Assembly: GCA_003427395.1 (NCBI GenBank)
Contig: BFEA01000889.1
Span: 302,409-353,522, forward strand
Reading direction: 5' to 3'
Length of the DNA stretch: 51,114 bases
Source of the DNA: Chara braunii
Lineage: Eukaryota > Streptophyta > Charophyceae > Charales > Characeae
Part shown: positions 1 through 11,041 of the stretch, in pieces
Layout: every line of letters begins with the position of its first letter
Position numbering within the stretch: the stretch's first letter is position 1
Position numbers and translations under genes: made by a program
The notes under the pieces: generated by a model
Told to the model about the DNA's origin: nothing
Seen by the model: only the letters and a program-made list of their open reading frames with translations
Database searches by the model: none

Positions 1-1540
1 AGAGAGATAGCTAGAGAGAGAGACATGTGCAACTTGAGACTATTTTGCAACTATGTGCAGACTCATACATGTGGACTAAGACTATGTTGGGGACTATCAA
101 GAGTGTTTATTGTCATTTGGTGGTTAGATTGGCTGGTAGTCTCTTCTTTCCGTGCCCTTCATCTCATTCATCCACCTCGTTTCATCTGTGACATTATCTT
201 GTCATCTGTGTGCAATGACTTGCTGATTTGTGCAGCCTGCGCCGTCGCTGTGGGTGTACTATAGTAGTATAGATTCGTAATTTTGTTTGTGTGCGGACTA
301 ACCGCTGATTCGGTCTGTGGGAATTCTACAGGAACATATTTGTAAGTTTGTAAAATTGCAGTCCCATTACTAATCCGAATTTCCTATAGCCCTACCGCCT
401 ATAGCAGTCCCGGTCTACCACTAGGACGGGAGACCCTAGTGCCCTTAGCCCATAGCAGCAGTCCTATAGTCGTTATAATCGGGTAGGGTCTATGCCGAAA
501 TTGGCCAAACTGAAACGGTAGCGGTCCTGTAGGTCCTAGGCTAGGGTATTTGTAGAGTGCAGTCGTAGGTTGGAGGCTTTTGGCAGTTCACACTTCGTGG
601 GGAAGCTGCTGCCTGCGTGCGAACTGGTTGTGGGACAATTTGTTGCGCAGGAAATGACAGACATAGCAAGGCTTTCGGAGTGTTGGCCATAGCTAGCACC
701 TCCGCTGTCCTCTGCATGCCCCTGAGGCTTGTCAGGGCTATCTGCGGTCTGCTGATCGGGAGCACGTGGTGCACTGCTGACCCTCCTAAGGAGTAGGGTC
801 TGGGTGGCGAGATGCAGCCATAGCCGCATCCTCAGAGATCTTCATCATCCGAGCTTCATCTTCATCACAGACTGTTGGAGTTGAGCTTCTTCTTCATCCT
901 CTTTGTGGCACTTGGCTCTGGGAGCATGTTCCATGATGGCGTTGACCCCTCGGATCAATATATGGGTGACGCTGGGTGTTGTTAGGGCTCCTGAGCTTTT
1001 TTTAGCGGTTCTCGGTGATTGGGGTTGAGACGCTACCTCTCTGAGGGTAGCGCAACTGGATTATGAAACTATTCAGGGTGAATGATTCTCTGAGCTTAAT
1101 AAACAGTTTGGATATTGTGTTGGACTATCATTTCTTCATTGTTTCGTGGATGTGATCTACTCGGTTGTCATCTTGTGATTGGTTGTTGGTGTTTATGTGG
1201 AGAGAATGAATTGTCATGTGTATTCTATCACTTCGCATATTTGAGTCTTCCACTGCGTTTCTCCTTTCTGTGTAGAGTGACACTCCCTCCTCGCCCCTTC
1301 CTTATGTGCATGTATGGTCGTGTACTGGAGTTTATGTGTGTGAGTGTTGGCAAAATTGCAACAGACAACCAAGTTCATAACATGTGTATGCAAGGCACCC
1401 CCTTTCTTCCATGTGTGATTCCACCTGTCCATATCTTTCCATTATAATTTATGTTTGAGTTATGCGGTGCTTTCAAATCTCCATTCCATTTTGTTTCTTA
1501 GTATGAAGTTGCATTCGAGTCCCTATGTTTCTTCGTTCTG
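1..1540. other. Low-information flank; no confident gene
   Basis: There is no convincing intact gene here. The first 25 bases are a GA-rich simple repeat. Around 380-540 the motif CTATAG recurs several times. The interval 536-975 may hold a decayed minus-strand coding remnant, listed separately. The sequence AATAAA occurs near 1099 on the plus strand and could be a polyadenylation signal, but no plus-strand reading frame leads up to it. Confidence 0.4.
536..975 (-). pseudogene. Possible decayed coding remnant, unrecognised
   Basis: Read on the minus strand, this stretch gives a hydrophilic, acidic protein-like sequence. One frame contains 'HKEDEEEAQLQQS' and then needs a one-base shift to continue as 'DEDEARMMKISEDAA'. 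A third frame downstream is rich in Ser, Pro and Gln. The shift could be decay or an unrecognised splice junction. I do not recognise the family, and the low-complexity composition makes chance coding likely. Confidence 0.2.
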
Positions 1541-1541
1541 T

Positions 1542-1567
1542 CCTCTCTCTCTCTCTCTCTCTCTCTG
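1542..1567. repeat. (CT)n microsatellite
   Basis: An uninterrupted CT dinucleotide run, followed after GTGTCTCATG by a shorter CT run. It is a simple repeat and codes for nothing credible. Confidence 0.95.
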
Positions 1568-1640
1568 TGTCTCATGCTCTCTCTCTGATAGTGACATGTG
1601 ACACCCTTTTCAGCACTGTTATTGTCGTATGATATCCGTC

Positions 1641-1664
1641 TTTTTTTTTTTTTTTTTTTTTTTT
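1641..1664. repeat. Poly(T) tract, 24 bp
   Basis: An uninterrupted run of T. It could be the reverse complement of a retroposon poly(A) tail, but no element body is visible beside it. Confidence 0.95.
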
Positions 1665-1866
1665 AAATGTTTTATTGGATTGGACTTTATTTTTTAACTA
1701 TTTTCGTTAAAAAATTGTATTTCTTCAAGCTTGGGCTAACAAAATATCATACCAAAGTGGCCCGGGCTGACTTGCTTCGCTGGTGAGTCACAGTGAGTAC
1801 ATTTTTTTTTCTTCAATTGTTTTTTAATATACATATACATGATATATATATGTATATATGCATATA

Positions 1867-1870
<4 letters not shown>

Positions 1871-1913
<43 letters not shown>

Positions 1914-1918
1914 TCTCT

Positions 1919-2002
<84 letters not shown>
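1871..2002. repeat. Compound (CT)n-(CTAT)n microsatellite
   Basis: A CT-rich tract of about 90 bp with a few TTT interruptions near 1918-1926 passes directly into about ten CTAT tetranucleotides up to 2002. Open frames across it translate to Leu-Ser and Tyr-Leu-Ser-Ile runs and are artefacts. Confidence 0.97.
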
Positions 2003-2314
2003 CGGAGTCAATTTGAGACAATTTTTTTTTTCGTACAGCTTGGCGGGGGTAGCTGGGAATGGTGATGACCATGAGCTGTAAGTAACAAACTTACTGGCTA
2101 GACACCACGCATAGTTATTGCGTTCATCAAACTTCAACCCAAGCTACAAACAATTTTTTCTAATAAAAAAAATTCAGTTTGAAAAATTTTCTAGTACTAT
2201 TTTTGATCCCAGTTTGTTGTTTTTTTTCGAAAAACTAAAATGTCTCCCCTGTTTAATTTTGAAAAAAAATTATTTACTTAAAAGCAAAACCCCTTGCTCG
2301 AAAACAAATCCATC

Positions 2315-3245
2315 GTTAAGTAGGTTTTCGAACGGTCCACGGGACACCTTCGATCTTTGGAAAACTGGTAACGTAGGTTTTCGGTAACGAAGCAACAACG
2401 GTGATAAAAAATTGCTTAAGTAAAACACCGAAATCCCGAAGTGTGTTTTCGGTACGGAAATACCGAAAGCACATCGAGATATAATAATATAGGTGTAGAA
2501 AACAGACTAAGTAAAACACACAAATCCTGAAGTCCGTTTTCGGTACCGACGCACCGAAAGCGCATCAGGATATAATAGTTTAGGTGTAGAAAATAAACTA
2601 AGTAAAACATCGAAATCCCGAAAGTGCGTTTTCGGTACCGAAACACTGAAAGCGCATCGGGATATAATGTTCAAGGTACACAAAAGGGACTAAGTAAAAC
2701 ACTGAAATTCAAAAGTGCGTTTTCGGTACCGAAACACGGAAAGCGCATCGGGATATAATGTTCAAGGTGTACAAAATGGACTAAGTAAAACACCGAAATG
2801 TCGAAGTGCATTTTCGAGACCGAAATACTGAAAGCGCATCGGGATATAATGGTCAAGATGTAAAAAATAAACTAAGTAAAACACCCAAATCCCGAATTGC
2901 GTTTTCGGTACTGAAACATAGGAAGCGCATCGAGATATAATGTTTAAGATGTAGAAAATAAACTAGGTACATCTCTGAAACCCCGAAGTGTATTTTTAGT
3001 ACCGAAACACCGAACGCACATCGGGATATAATATTCAAGATGGAGAGTGCGTTCAGGATATAATATTCAAGATGGATAAAAGAGACTAAGGAAAACAATG
3101 AAGTCCCAAAGTTTGTTTCTAGTACCGAAGCACCGAAAGCGCATCGGGATATAATGTTCAACGTGTGAAAAATAAACTAGTAAAATACCGGAATCTCGAA
3201 GTGCATTTTCGGTACACAAACACTAAAAGCGCATAGGGATATAAT
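2315..3245 (+). repeat. Satellite A, first array (91-bp units)
   Basis: About ten imperfect tandem copies of a unit near 91 bp. Each carries the core GTTTTCGGTACCGAAACACC, then a segment like GCGCATCGGGATATAAT, then a variable stretch ending in ACTAAGTAAAAC. The middle of the core, TTTCGGTACCGAAA, is a perfect palindrome in the consensus. The left edge (2315-2420) is degenerate. One unit near 3030-3080 contains a partial duplication. The array is broken at 3245 by an insertion and resumes at 4254. Confidence 0.95.
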
Positions 3246-4254
3246 TGCAATGAGCCCAGATCGTGAAGACAATTGTCAACAATGCAAGTCCAGATGAATG
3301 TCAACCTGCTGATGATTATCAATAATCAGACTCGTGTCCAGATAAAATGAGATGAGATAATCATACACAGACGAAGGAGAGAGGAGGGAGATTAGGCAAA
3401 GGAGAGGAATAAACAAAGCTCACTCCTGCTTCGGGCTCCTTCCTTGATCACCACCTCAAATAAGCAATAGTCTAAATACATATCCGAAGTTCTACTACAA
3501 TGTGCCATGTGGCACATCTAGTCAGTCCCTCATCAGTGATGGAGCAATGTCGACATGAAGACAACCAGGTAAGTATCCAAGATCTCTCCACAGTCTTGAT
3601 CTCCTCCTGAATGACGATAATCAGAACAACAACACAAGTCACATAGCTTCGCCTCGTCAACTCGTAGTACACGTGGCAACAACCACATCAGCGACAGCGC
3701 ATGGCAACTGCCACATCACTATGCCAAGAAGACAGGTGCAAGCCAACCACCATGTCGGACCAGCAGCGCGTCGCAGTAGACACAATGCCAGCTCAGAGTC
3801 AGCGCTCAACCAGCTTCGCAGCATCGAGCCAGAATCGTCGTCAACGTGAGAAGACGTAAGACAGAATGAATGTCAAAGCCAGGAAAGTCAGCGCTTATGT
3901 AGCATTGACTCGGGGTCTGGACCCTGGATGGTACCACCCTCAGTCGTCCAGATCTTGATGCAAGTAAGACCCAGATTGGTCTGAAACCGATTTCCCTCCG
4001 GTCTGGATGCTTGTCTGGGTACCTGCGCACAACAAGTGAGTGTATCAAACCAAGGGCTTGGGTGCGGTACCTTTGACTCTACAATTAACTTTGACCTTTG
4101 AATTTCCTGTGTGCAGCATTTGGTCACACAACCAACGTGACAGACTCAGGCATGGACGTGTCTTGGTCACACAGCCCAACAGAGACCAACTCAGGTCTGC
4201 GTTGCCTGGGGCTGAGTTCTGGGCCCCAGGCTACTTCTGAACAGGGTTACTGCA
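3246..4254. mobile_element. 1.0-kb insertion in satellite A, solo-LTR-like
   Basis: The satellite stops at GGATATAAT (3241-3245 is ATAAT) and resumes at ATAATGTTCAAG (4254-4258). The flanks are therefore a duplicated ATAAT, or TAAT if the terminal A belongs to the element. The inserted DNA begins TGCAATGAGCCC and ends GGGTTACTGC(A), the TG...CA ends typical of LTRs. The ends also form an imperfect 12-bp inverted repeat with 8 matches. There is no coding capacity. The best reading is a solo LTR of a retrotransposon; a non-autonomous DNA transposon is the alternative. Confidence 0.7.
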
Positions 4255-5570
4255 TAATGTTCAAGATGGAGAAAAAAAACTAAGTAAAACACCGAAATCC
4301 CAAAGTATGTTTTCGGTACCGAAGCACCGAAAACGCATTGGAATATAATGTTCAAGGTGCAAAAAAACGAAATCCCGAAGTGCGTTTTCGCTACAGAAAC
4401 ACCGAAAACGCATCGGGATATAATGTCCACGATGGAAAAAAGAGACTAAGTAAAACACTGAAATTCAGACGTGTGTTTTCGGTATCGAAACACCAAAAGC
4501 ATGGCGGGATGTAATAATGTAGGTGTAGAAAATCAACTAAGTAAAACACCGAAATCCCGAAGTGCGTTTTCGGTACCGAAACACCGAAAGCGCAATGAGA
4601 TATAATAATGTAGGTGCAGAAAATCAACTAAGTAAAACACCGAAATCCCGAAGTGCGTTTTCGGTACCGAAGCACCGAAAGTTCATCGGGATATAATGTT
4701 CAAGGTCCAAAGAAAAGACTAAGTAAAACACCGAAATCCCAAAGTGCGTTTTCGTTACCGAAACACCGAAAACGCATCGGGATAAAATGTTCAAGGTCCA
4801 AAAAAACGAATAAGTAAAACACCGAAATCCCAAAGTGCGTTTTCACTACCGAAACACCGAAAGCGCATCGAGATATAATGTTCAAGATGGAGAAAAGAGA
4901 CTAAGTACAAATTCGAAATACCGAAGTGTGTTTTTGGTACTGAAACACCGAAAGCGCGTTAGGATATAATAATGTAGGTGTAGAAAATCAACTAAGTAAA
5001 ATACCGAAATCTCGAAGTGCGTTTTCGGTACCGAAACACCGAAAGCGCATCGAGATATAATAATGTAGGTGCAAAAAATCAACTAAGTAGAACACCGAAA
5101 TCTCGACGTGCGTTTTCGGTATCGAGGCACCAAAAGAGCATCGGGATATAATATTCAAGATTAAAAAAAAAAAAAAAAAACGTTTAAGTAAAACACCAAA
5201 ATCCCGAAGTGTGTTTTCGACCGAAACACCGAAAGGTAAAAAAAAAACGAATAAGTAAAACACTGAAATCCCGACGTGTGTTTTCCCTACCGAAACACCG
5301 AAAGTTCATCAGGATTTAATGTTCAAGATGGAGAAAAAAAACTATGTAAAACACCGAAATCCTGAAGTGTGTTTTCCCTACCGAAACACCGAAAGTTCAT
5401 CGGGATTTAATGTTCAAGATGGAGAAAAGAGACTACGTAAAACACAAAAATCCCGAAGTGCGTTTTCGGTATCGAAACACTGAAAGCGCATCGATATATA
5501 ATAATGTAGGTGCATAAAATCAACTAAGTAAAACACCGAAATCCCGAAGTGCGTTACCGAAGCAAGGTAT
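4255..5570 (+). repeat. Satellite A, second array, pentameric order
   Basis: About fourteen units of the same satellite, with measured spacing of 91 bp between neighbours (for example core starts at 4560, 4651, 4742 and 4833). The variable arm comes in recognisable types that recur in the same order, giving a five-unit higher-order repeat near 455 bp. A poly(A) stretch near 5162-5180 interrupts one unit. The array ends near 5570, where it abuts satellite B directly. Confidence 0.95.
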
Positions 5571-7830
5571 ACAGTAGTCTCATTGGGGCAAGTTTAATCT
5601 TTCTCTCACTTTGTGATGTACCGATCTTTTTCTAGTTGCTCTGTAGCTCATATATGGATGTGTTGTAGCTTCACTTGTGCAAGTCCGGTCTTCCTCTCAC
5701 TTTGTGATGTACCGATGCTTTCCTAGTTACTTGATAACTCATGTATATGTGTGCAGTAGCCTCATTCGTGCAGGTGCAGTCTTCCTCTCACTTTTTGATG
5801 TACCGGTGCATCTCTAGTTGCTCCATAGCTAATATATGTGTGTGTTGTAGGCTCACTGGTGCAAGTTTGGTTTTCCCTCACTCGGTGATGTGGCGGTGGT
5901 TTCCTAGTTGCTCCATAGCTGATGTATGTGTCTGCTTTAGTCTCCTTGGGGCAAGTTCAATCTTCCTCTTACTTTGTGATGTACCGATGCTTTCCTAGTT
6001 GCTTCATAGTTTATGTATGTTTGTGGTATAGTCCAATTGGTGCAAGTTCAGTCCTTCTATCAGTTTGTGATGTACCGGTACTTTCCTAACTTGCTCCATA
6101 GCTCATGTCTGTGTGTGTTGTAGTCTCATTGGCGCAAGTTCAGTCTTTTCTTACTTGGTGATGTGGCGGTGCTTTCCTAAGTTGCTCCATAGTTCATGTA
6201 TGTGTGTGTGTTATAGGTTGATTGGTGCAAGTTCAGTCTTTCCTCAGTCGGTGATATGGCGGTGCTTTCCTAGTTGCTAAATAGCTCATGTATGTGTATG
6301 CAGTAGTCTCATTGGTGCAAGTTCAGTCTTCCTCTCACTTTGTGATGTACCGGTGTTTTCCTAGTCGCTTCGTAACTCATGTATGTGTGTGTTGTAGTCC
6401 TATTGCTGCAAGTTCAAGCTTCCTCTCACTTTGTGATGTATTGGTGCTTTCCTAGTTGCTCCATATCTCATGTATGTGTGTGAAGTAGTCTCATTTGTGC
6501 AAGTTCAGTCTTCCTCTCACTTTGTGATATACAAATGTTTGCTTAGTTGCTCTATAGTTCATGTGCGTGTGTGTTGTAGTCCCATTAGTGCAAATTTAGT
6601 ATTTCTGTCACTTTGTGATGTACCGACACTTTCCTAGTTGCTCCATAGCTCATGTATGTGCATGATGTAGTCTCATTGGTGCAAGTTCAATTTTTTCTTA
6701 CTTGGTGATGTGGCGGTGATTTCCTAGTTGCTCCATAGCTCATGTATGTGTGTGTTGTAGTCCCATTGGTGCAAATCCAGTCTTTTGTCACTTTGTAACG
6801 TACCGGTGCTCTCCTAAGTTGTTCCATAACTCATGCATGTGTGTGTTGTAGTCTCACTGGTGCAAGTCAACTCTTCCCACACTTGGTGATGTGTTGGTTC
6901 TTCCTGGTTGTTTCCATAGCTTCACACATGTGTATGCTCTAGTATAAGTTGTGCAGTTCAACTCTTCCTTCACTTGGTGATTTGCCAGTTCTTCCTAGTT
7001 ATTTCCATAGCTTCACACATTGCATCCTCTAGTTTTAGCTGTGCAGTTTTGTACTTCCTTCACTTGGTGATGCCCTGGTTCTTCCTAGTTGCTTCCATCG
7101 CTTCACACATGTACTTGCTCTAGTCTAAGTTGTGCAGTTCAGTTCTTCCCTCACTTGGTGATGTGTCGGTTCTTCATAGTTGCTTTCATAGCTTCACACA
7201 TGTGCATGCTCTAGTCTAAGTTGTGCAGTGCAGTTCTTTCTTCACTTGGTGATGTGTCGGTTCTTCCTAGCTGCTTGCACAACTTCAGGCATGTGCATGC
7301 TCTAGTCTAAGTTGTGCAATTCATTTCTTTCTTCACTTGGTGACGTGCCGGTACTTCCTAGTTGCTTCCATAGCTTCACACATGTGCATGCTCTAGTCTA
7401 AGTGTTGTTGTTCTGTTTTTCTTTCGTTTGGTGATGTGTCGGTTCTCCCTAGTTGATTTCATAGCTTCACCTGTATGTATGCTCTAGTTTCACTTGTGAA
7501 GTTCAGTTCTTTCGCCACTTGGTGATGTGTCGGTTCTTCCTAGTTGCTTTCATAACCTCCCACACACGTATGCTCTAGTCTAAGTTGTGCAGTTAAGATT
7601 TTCCTTCACTTGGTGATGTGCCGGTTCTTCCTAGTTCTTCCATAGCTTCACATATGTGTATGCTCTAGTCTATACTTGTGTTGTTCGGTCTTTCACCCAT
7701 TTGATGATGTACCGGTTCAGATCTTGCTGCCTCCATAGCCTATGTGCATATGTAGGCTAGTTACACTTGGGTTGTTCAGTCTTTCTCTCACTCAATGATG
7801 CACCCGTTCAAATCTTGAACAGGGGACTGT
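5571..7830 (+). repeat. Satellite B, first array (91-bp units)
   Basis: About 25 tandem copies with 90-91 bp spacing; the TGATG landmark falls at 5705, 5796, 5886 and 5977, and later at 7159, 7250, 7341 and 7432. The consensus runs through TGATGTACCGGTGCTTTCC, TAGTTGCTCCATAGCTCATG, TGTAGTCTCATTGGTGCAAG and TTCAGTCTTCCTCTCACTT. Two blocks are visible: a type with 'CATTGGTGCAAGTTCAG' to about 6870, then a type with 'CTCTAGTCTAAGTTGTGCAG' to the end. There is no obvious homology to satellite A despite the identical period. Confidence 0.95.
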
Positions 7831-7866
7831 AGGTCATGTAAGGGTAAGGCTTAATTAGGATTAGGG

Positions 7867-7922
<56 letters not shown>

Positions 7923-9768
7923 CCATTTCGTCCTTTGGACTTCTTTCCTCTACCTCTCCCATAAACTAAGTCTAAACCTTTTTTTCCCTTCCCACTTGGC
8001 ATGCAACTAACCTCTCCCCTCTCACTTGTTGCATTGTCAGAGGATAAACGGTGAAAAAAGGTTGACGTCACTTGGCGAAGAAAGAGGGCGGTCCCTTGTT
8101 CCACCGAGAAGGAAAAGGAAGATAATTTATGAGAGTGGTGAACGCAAAAACGCTGGGAAATTGAAAATTGGACTAGTCCAAAGAGGACTAGAGAAAAAAA
8201 TTGCTTACTCAGAAAGAGGCAGTTGACTCAACCAGAACCCGAACTGCATGACCATGAGAAGAGGATGGATTGACTGGGCATGGAAAAAGGAATGGGAAGT
8301 AAGCCAAGAGTAAAGGAAGAAAGCATAGGCATGTGGGAAAGGCTATGTATTGACCCCCGAGTGGGGGATTGTATTGGCATTTGCAGTTGTGTTTGATTGT
8401 GCAAGTGAGTAGCTTGGGATGACTTAAGCTGGATTGGGCCAGGGATGTGCCAGCAAAAGAGAAGAGGAATGGATAAGCAAAAGATTGTGGGCCTTAGTGT
8501 AAACCCTATCTGTGAATGAGACCTTGGTGTATGAAGCTTTGAGTGTGGACTGGGCGGGGGACGAAGTCTTGATTGACTGAAATGTGAAGTAGCCTTTGTA
8601 TGCGGATGAAAGTCATAAAAAGACTAAAGGGCGAGCCAATAACGATGGATGTAATGATCGGACCATGGGAATGCGTAGAGGCGAAGTGGGAAGACGGCAC
8701 CGCTACGACCCGATAATGCCACATGACTGTTGCTTTAGGAAAAAGGTGTGTGACCAAAGGATAACTCTTAGCCTACACACAAAAGAAGAAAATTTTTCAA
8801 GGAACCCCCCGTGGACTGCTAGAGTATTGGAAGGAGCATTTTTGGCCTGAGAACACAACCAAGAATCAGAAACCTACGCTTGCGAAGTGATCAGTGAGAC
8901 TACCACCCGGTGTGAGGGTTGAGCTACATCCCCAATGTCAAAGCACTCTCGCTTGATGGCCCACCCCTATCCATCTTAAAGCACTAGGTGGGAGCGACCC
9001 TGTGACGAACGACCCACGCCCTTAGCATGAGCGTGGGCGGGCCGAGCCAACTGGGACCCGCAGTAGGGTCGACACAGACTCGAAAGTCTAACAGGGTTTG
9101 GCCCTAAAAAAATGGTGGAGGTGACAGACAGTGGATTAAACTGACCCTTGCGATCTCAAATGGGGCGCCCTACGCATGACCGTGCACACAATCAAAGAGA
9201 AGGAAATCGGACTTGAGTTTGCTCTTCCCTTTGAGAGAATCAGATTTGAGAGTGGTTGGGTGCATGGCATGGCCAAGCCTGAAGGTATAACATGCGTGAT
9301 GCACACTTGATCAGCTCATTCCTTTGTGAAGTAGCTCTGACCCTCCTTCCTCCAGTGCTGGTGTTCCGCCAGTCAGGAGAAACTTTGGGCAAGTTGCAGG
9401 TCGACCTTTCCTCTTCGTGTGAAAGAAGACCTTCAGTTACTTGGCAAGCGGATGGTGCTTCGACTTTGGCCGGGGTCCAATAAAAATCCCACGGCGGAGT
9501 GATCCGACCGTCTCGGTGCTCTTCTCTCTTCTTCTTTTGAGCCCATTGGGCTCATGCACTATTACACTTGAAAAGTGTAAAGGAACCAACATGAACACGA
9601 CGGTAATCTAGAAAAGAACAATCTGGCCCTATGAAACGACAGACGCAAGAAGAGAATGGGAATGAATAAAGTTGTTAGACACCGAGGAAAAACTAGCTCA
9701 CCTTTGAAGATGCTCACAAAAAGGAACCAGCCACTGTGTATGGACAATAGGGGGAGTGATACACGGTC
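7831..9768. other. Unrecognised DNA beside satellite B
   Basis: This stretch contains a (TC)n microsatellite at about 7869-7920 and otherwise no gene I can identify. A hairpin is visible near 9010-9040 (CCCACGC...GCGTGGG). Short open frames near 8026-8226 and 9292-9483 show no recognisable motif. The text around 8900-9170 has the look of a transposon leader or LTR remnant, but I found no paired copy. Confidence 0.4.
7869..7920. repeat. (TC)n microsatellite
   Basis: An uninterrupted TC dinucleotide run of about 52 bp just beyond the end of satellite B. Confidence 0.95.
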
Positions 9769-10100
9769 CTAAAACAGTCATTTCGTCAAAACGGACATAT
9801 TATATTTTTTGAGCGAAATCAAAACTTACTTTTTTTGCCAAAATCCGGTCGGAATTTTTTGCTCCTGGGGGTCCGGCGTTCACACCCCCTACATGTATCT
9901 GGTCTATGGTTGAGACCAGATAAAATAAATAAATAAATAAATTATATCTGGTCTCAACCGTAGACCAGATACATGTACTGGGGGTCCGGCATCCCGGACC
10001 CCCAAGAGCAAAAAATTCCGACCAGATTTTGGCAAAAAAGTCAGTTTTGATTTCGTTCCAAAAATATAATACGCCCGTTTTGACGAAATGGTTGTTCTAA
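9769..10100. mobile_element. MITE-like element with ~150-bp inverted arms
   Basis: Almost the whole 330-bp element is one hairpin. The outer arms share CATTTCGTCAAAACGG in inverted orientation. The similarity continues inward through the GCCAAAATC.GGTCGGAATT and GGGGGTCCGGC segments to TCTGGTCT.CGGTTGAGACCAGATA. The arms flank an AT-rich loop with an AAAT repeat near 9921-9944. TA, or TAA, is present at both ends as a plausible target duplication, which would fit a Tc1/mariner or Harbinger-type non-autonomous element. It has no coding capacity. Arm identity is high, so the copy may be fairly young. Confidence 0.85.
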
Positions 10101-11040
10101 GAGATAATGCGAAGTATGGGTAGGATATGTTGGATGCACCATGGAAAAGACACTTGTACTATGTGTGGCCCACTTGAGACTTGTGATCTGCGTGAGGGGA
10201 ATCGAGCGTCCTGCCTTTCGGAAGGAAAGGATGGGTCTGAACCAGCTGGGGCAGGTTGTGAAACGTCGTTTCTATTGAGGTGTCGTCATGTCTCATTTGT
10301 GGGAGGTTGGGCCATCGGGCTGTCTGGCAGGAGTTGGTCTCGCCGGTTGATTAGTAGCACTCCCTCTCAGGCGGACCGAGCATGGCTCCACACCTTGCCT
10401 AGGCGGGATGAGAAACGTCTCCTCAAACGGTGTGGCTACTTGTCGGCGGACGGAGGAGGACCGCTGCATGTGGGCCAAGGAGGGAGCCTCAGAGATGATT
10501 AGTAGTCTCTCATAGTACGGCATGGGAATGACTGATTCTTATCGGACCGATTAAAGTGAATGCCAGGACGACCGAATTTTGCTCCTACCGGGGTGCGCGG
10601 GGTGATTCCCGGTGCCGACGAGGGTGTGCAAGGGCTGCAAGATGGGATGGGGTTTTCGGGGCAAACGAAGAGGGGTAACACCGTGCGCCGGAGTTGAGGT
10701 ACCGCGCTCACGACGGTTGAGCATTGTTTGAGGTATGGGATACAACTCTACCAATAGTAATAGTGGAGTTGAGGTACGGGCTGTTGGGTTGGGCGAAGGT
10801 TCTAGTCTATTCTCACCCCCCCCTAAGTCTGCACGAGTGAGTGAAGACCACGAGAGGAAGAGATAGAGGCCAGCCTTGAAAAAAAACAAGAGAATGAGCT
10901 TGGGAGATAAGGGACCGTTCAGGGGTATCAAAGGGAGGTTATAATTTGATAATGGGGAGGTAAACTAGACTACACCTCGATAAGGGGTCTGAAATATTCT
11001 CATCCAGGATATAGGCCGATTGAACCCGAGAACCGGGGTC
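10101..11040 (+). pseudogene. Coding-like decayed stretch, unrecognised
   Basis: Between the MITE and the first clear module copy, the plus strand reads as protein-like sequence broken by stops and shifts. The stretch from 10108 includes 'MEKTLVLCVAHLRLVICV' and continues past a TGA near 10276. It may be an earlier copy or the 5' part of the array that follows, but I could not align it convincingly. Minus-strand open frames over 10500-10930 look like shadows, being dominated by Pro, Leu and Ser. Confidence 0.3.
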
Positions 11041-11041
11041 G

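Noticed and set aside
1793-2081. Open frames rich in Leu-Ser and Tyr-Leu-Ser-Ile
   Set aside because: They are translations of the CT and CTAT microsatellites.
2316-5263. Many minus-strand open frames with repeated 'FYLV.FLHL' peptide text
   Set aside because: They follow satellite A. A 91-bp unit shifts frame at each repeat, so no protein can be maintained; openness reflects few stop words in the unit.
2315-7830. Evenly spaced direct repeats considered as a CRISPR array
   Set aside because: Units are contiguous and diverged throughout, with no unique spacers, in eukaryotic DNA.
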